In this document: one piece after another, positions 33,536-34,640 of the stretch
Layout of the letters: the number at the start of each line of letters is the position of its first letter
Numbering within the stretch: the stretch's first letter is position 1
Assembly: GCA_003963245.1 (NCBI GenBank)
Contig: RXJX01000048.1
Span: forward strand, 740 to 35,379
DNA: 34,640 nucleotides
DNA from: Neisseriaceae bacterium
GTDB lineage: Bacteria > Pseudomonadota > Gammaproteobacteria > Burkholderiales > UBA11063
Direction of reading: 5' to 3'
Notes under the pieces: model-generated
Databases searched by the model: none
What the model was told of the DNA's origin: nothing
The model's input: the letters and a program-made list of their open reading frames with translations, nothing else
Program-made: the position numbers and the translations under genes

Positions 33536-34640
33536 TTAAAGCCCTAACAAACTTACAGCTTTATTACTAATTGCATAACCATTTAGTTGATCCCAATTTG
33601 AATCCCACATCATAATACCACCTGGTTGTACTTTATAGGTCTGTTGCAATGTATTAAATGCACTTTCTATCATCTGAGGAGTGGCGTAATAAGATGCACC
33701 ACCAGCAGAAGTTGAAGCAAGAACACCAATTACTAATTTATTTGCGGGAACTCCACTAAAATTGGGAATCGTAGTAATACCCCAATTAGTTGGGAACATA
33801 CCAACAACCTGATTCATCCAATTGATATAACCATTCACAATATAATCAGCAGATGCACCACTTGGATTATAACCATTACCACTATACCAATTATTATAAA
33901 ACTGCGGTTGAACATAATCAATTGAGTTAATTGAATCTCTTAATACAGGTACAAAGTAATTCCATGCACTTCCACCTACACTAGATTCTGGAACAGAAGA
34001 TGCTTGGTAAACTCCGACAATTTCCGGACTAATAATGATTTGTTTAGATGAACCAATAGCTGCACGTAGTTGATTAATGGTTAATGCAACAGCTTGCGGT
34101 GCAGTGTGATAATCCTCAATATCCAAATCTATACCATCAAGGCCATAAGTATTAATTATGCTTTTCACACTCTTAATAAAATTATCTGGATTTTTGAAGA
34201 TTGGTACCCATAAGCCATTTTGTCCTCCAACCGAAATAATTACCTTTTTACCTTGTGCTTGCCAATTTTTAATTAATGTTGTTGGCCAGTGTGCAGTGTC
34301 CACATATACAGAACCATCTGCTGCATTAGTATTAGCAAATGCTAAAATTACATGCGTTGCTTTCGGGTTAACATCATCTGTGGTTGATTGACCACAGAAA
34401 TCACCGCCAAAACCGCACCAGAATATAGATAAGACACGATTATTAGAAGGAACTGGCTTAGTAACGAATGCAGCATTGATAGTTGCCGCAGCATTAACAA
34501 TACCAGTATTAGTAATCGGATTAGTTACATAACTATTGCTGCTTGCTGTTACCGACTCACCTAAATTCAAGCCACTTTCTATTTTATAAACTGGGCTGCT
34601 ATTCGCTAAATTAGGATATTTTACATAACTGTATTTTTTT
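33536..34640 (-). CDS. GH18 chitinase-like protein, N-terminus beyond window
   Basis: At least 368 codons. The GH18 barrel has the catalytic motif YGLDGIDLDIEDYH (D-x-D-x-E, with Glu as proton donor), VIISVGGQNGLW on strand 3, YVQPQFYNNWYSG and a C-terminal GIMMWDSNWDQ. It should hydrolyse chitin or related N-acetylglucosamine polymers outside the cell. A TTG at 34570 has been treated as start by length, but the same frame continues without a stop to the right edge (NLANSSPVYKIESGLNLGES), so the true start, and any signal peptide or binding domain, lies outside. The segment before the barrel is Asn/Thr/Ser-rich, like a linker. Confidence 0.88.
   Translation of the reverse strand, partial: KKYSYVKYPNLANSSPVYKIESGLNLGESVTASSNSYVTNPITNTGIVNAAATINAAFVTKPVPSNNRVLSIFWCGFGGDFCGQSTTDDVNPKATHVILAFANTNAADGSVYVDTAHWPTTLIKNWQAQGKKVIISVGGQNGLWVPIFKNPDNFIKSVKSIINTYGLDGIDLDIEDYHTAPQAVALTINQLRAAIGSSKQIIISPEIVGVYQASSVPESSVGGSAWNYFVPVLRDSINSIDYVQPQFYNNWYSGNGYNPSGASADYIVNGYINWMNQVVGMFPTNWGITTIPNFSGVPANKLVIGVLASTSAGGASYYATPQMIESAFNTLQQTYKVQPGGIMMWDSNWDQLNGYAISNKAVSLLGL

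Noticed and set aside
1..34640. tRNA, rRNA, riboswitch, CRISPR array or prophage
   Set aside because: No cloverleaf, rRNA stretch, regularly spaced direct repeats or phage structural genes were seen by eye; a covariance-model search was not possible here.

Overview
The window looks like a chromosomal segment of an AT-rich Gram-negative proteobacterium, most likely a betaproteobacterium close to the Neisseriales. The evidence is a two-subunit type glycyl-tRNA synthetase beta chain, heptose and lipid A enzymes (gmhB, two LpxL-type acyltransferases), glutathione-using enzymes (FosA-like, GST), a TadA with the long N-terminal extension I associate with Neisseria, and rsmE/plsC/gmhB/glyS in one run. 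The genus is inference; no rRNA, tRNA, CRISPR array or intact insertion sequence was found.

Positions 1-5.7 kb are a loose, accessory-looking region: an edge fragment on the minus strand, a perfect 13-bp palindrome, a frameshifted YqcI/YcgG-family gene, two EamA/DMT transporters, two PAS plus helix-turn-helix regulators that resemble each other, and an orphan 70-residue gene closed by a perfect terminator. Positions 5.8-12.9 kb hold a periplasmic cyclophilin and then a tight minus-strand run read from the right: two lipid A acyltransferases, a TrhA/hemolysin III protein, a hexapeptide acetyltransferase, prmC, a PAP2 phosphatase, metF (of a type that recalls Bacteroidota) and a glutamine-amidotransferase-fold hydrolase.

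Positions 13.0-16.1 kb are a plus-strand operon: dicarboxylate/amino-acid symporter, a fused DnaJ - membrane segment - SPOR protein (the most unusual gene here), a FosA-type fosfomycin glutathione transferase, and tadA. Facing it is a minus-strand run from 24.7 down to 16.2 kb: glyS, gmhB, plsC, rsmE, a small lipoprotein, an SbmA/YddA-like ABC exporter, ispB and a MalY/PatB aminotransferase. The terminator of this last run lies inside the 3' end of tadA.

Positions 24.9-28.6 kb are a plus operon: rppH, hemE, an exported LpoB/CsgG-like protein, ung and a PaiB-like flavoprotein. It converges with rlmD with a single base between the stop codons. Next come a minus-strand GST and a putative lipoprotein, then a plus pair acetoacetate decarboxylase - patatin, and finally a GH18 chitinase-like gene cut by the right edge. 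Many starts are TTG or GTG, and terminators are long clean hairpins, several usable on both strands.
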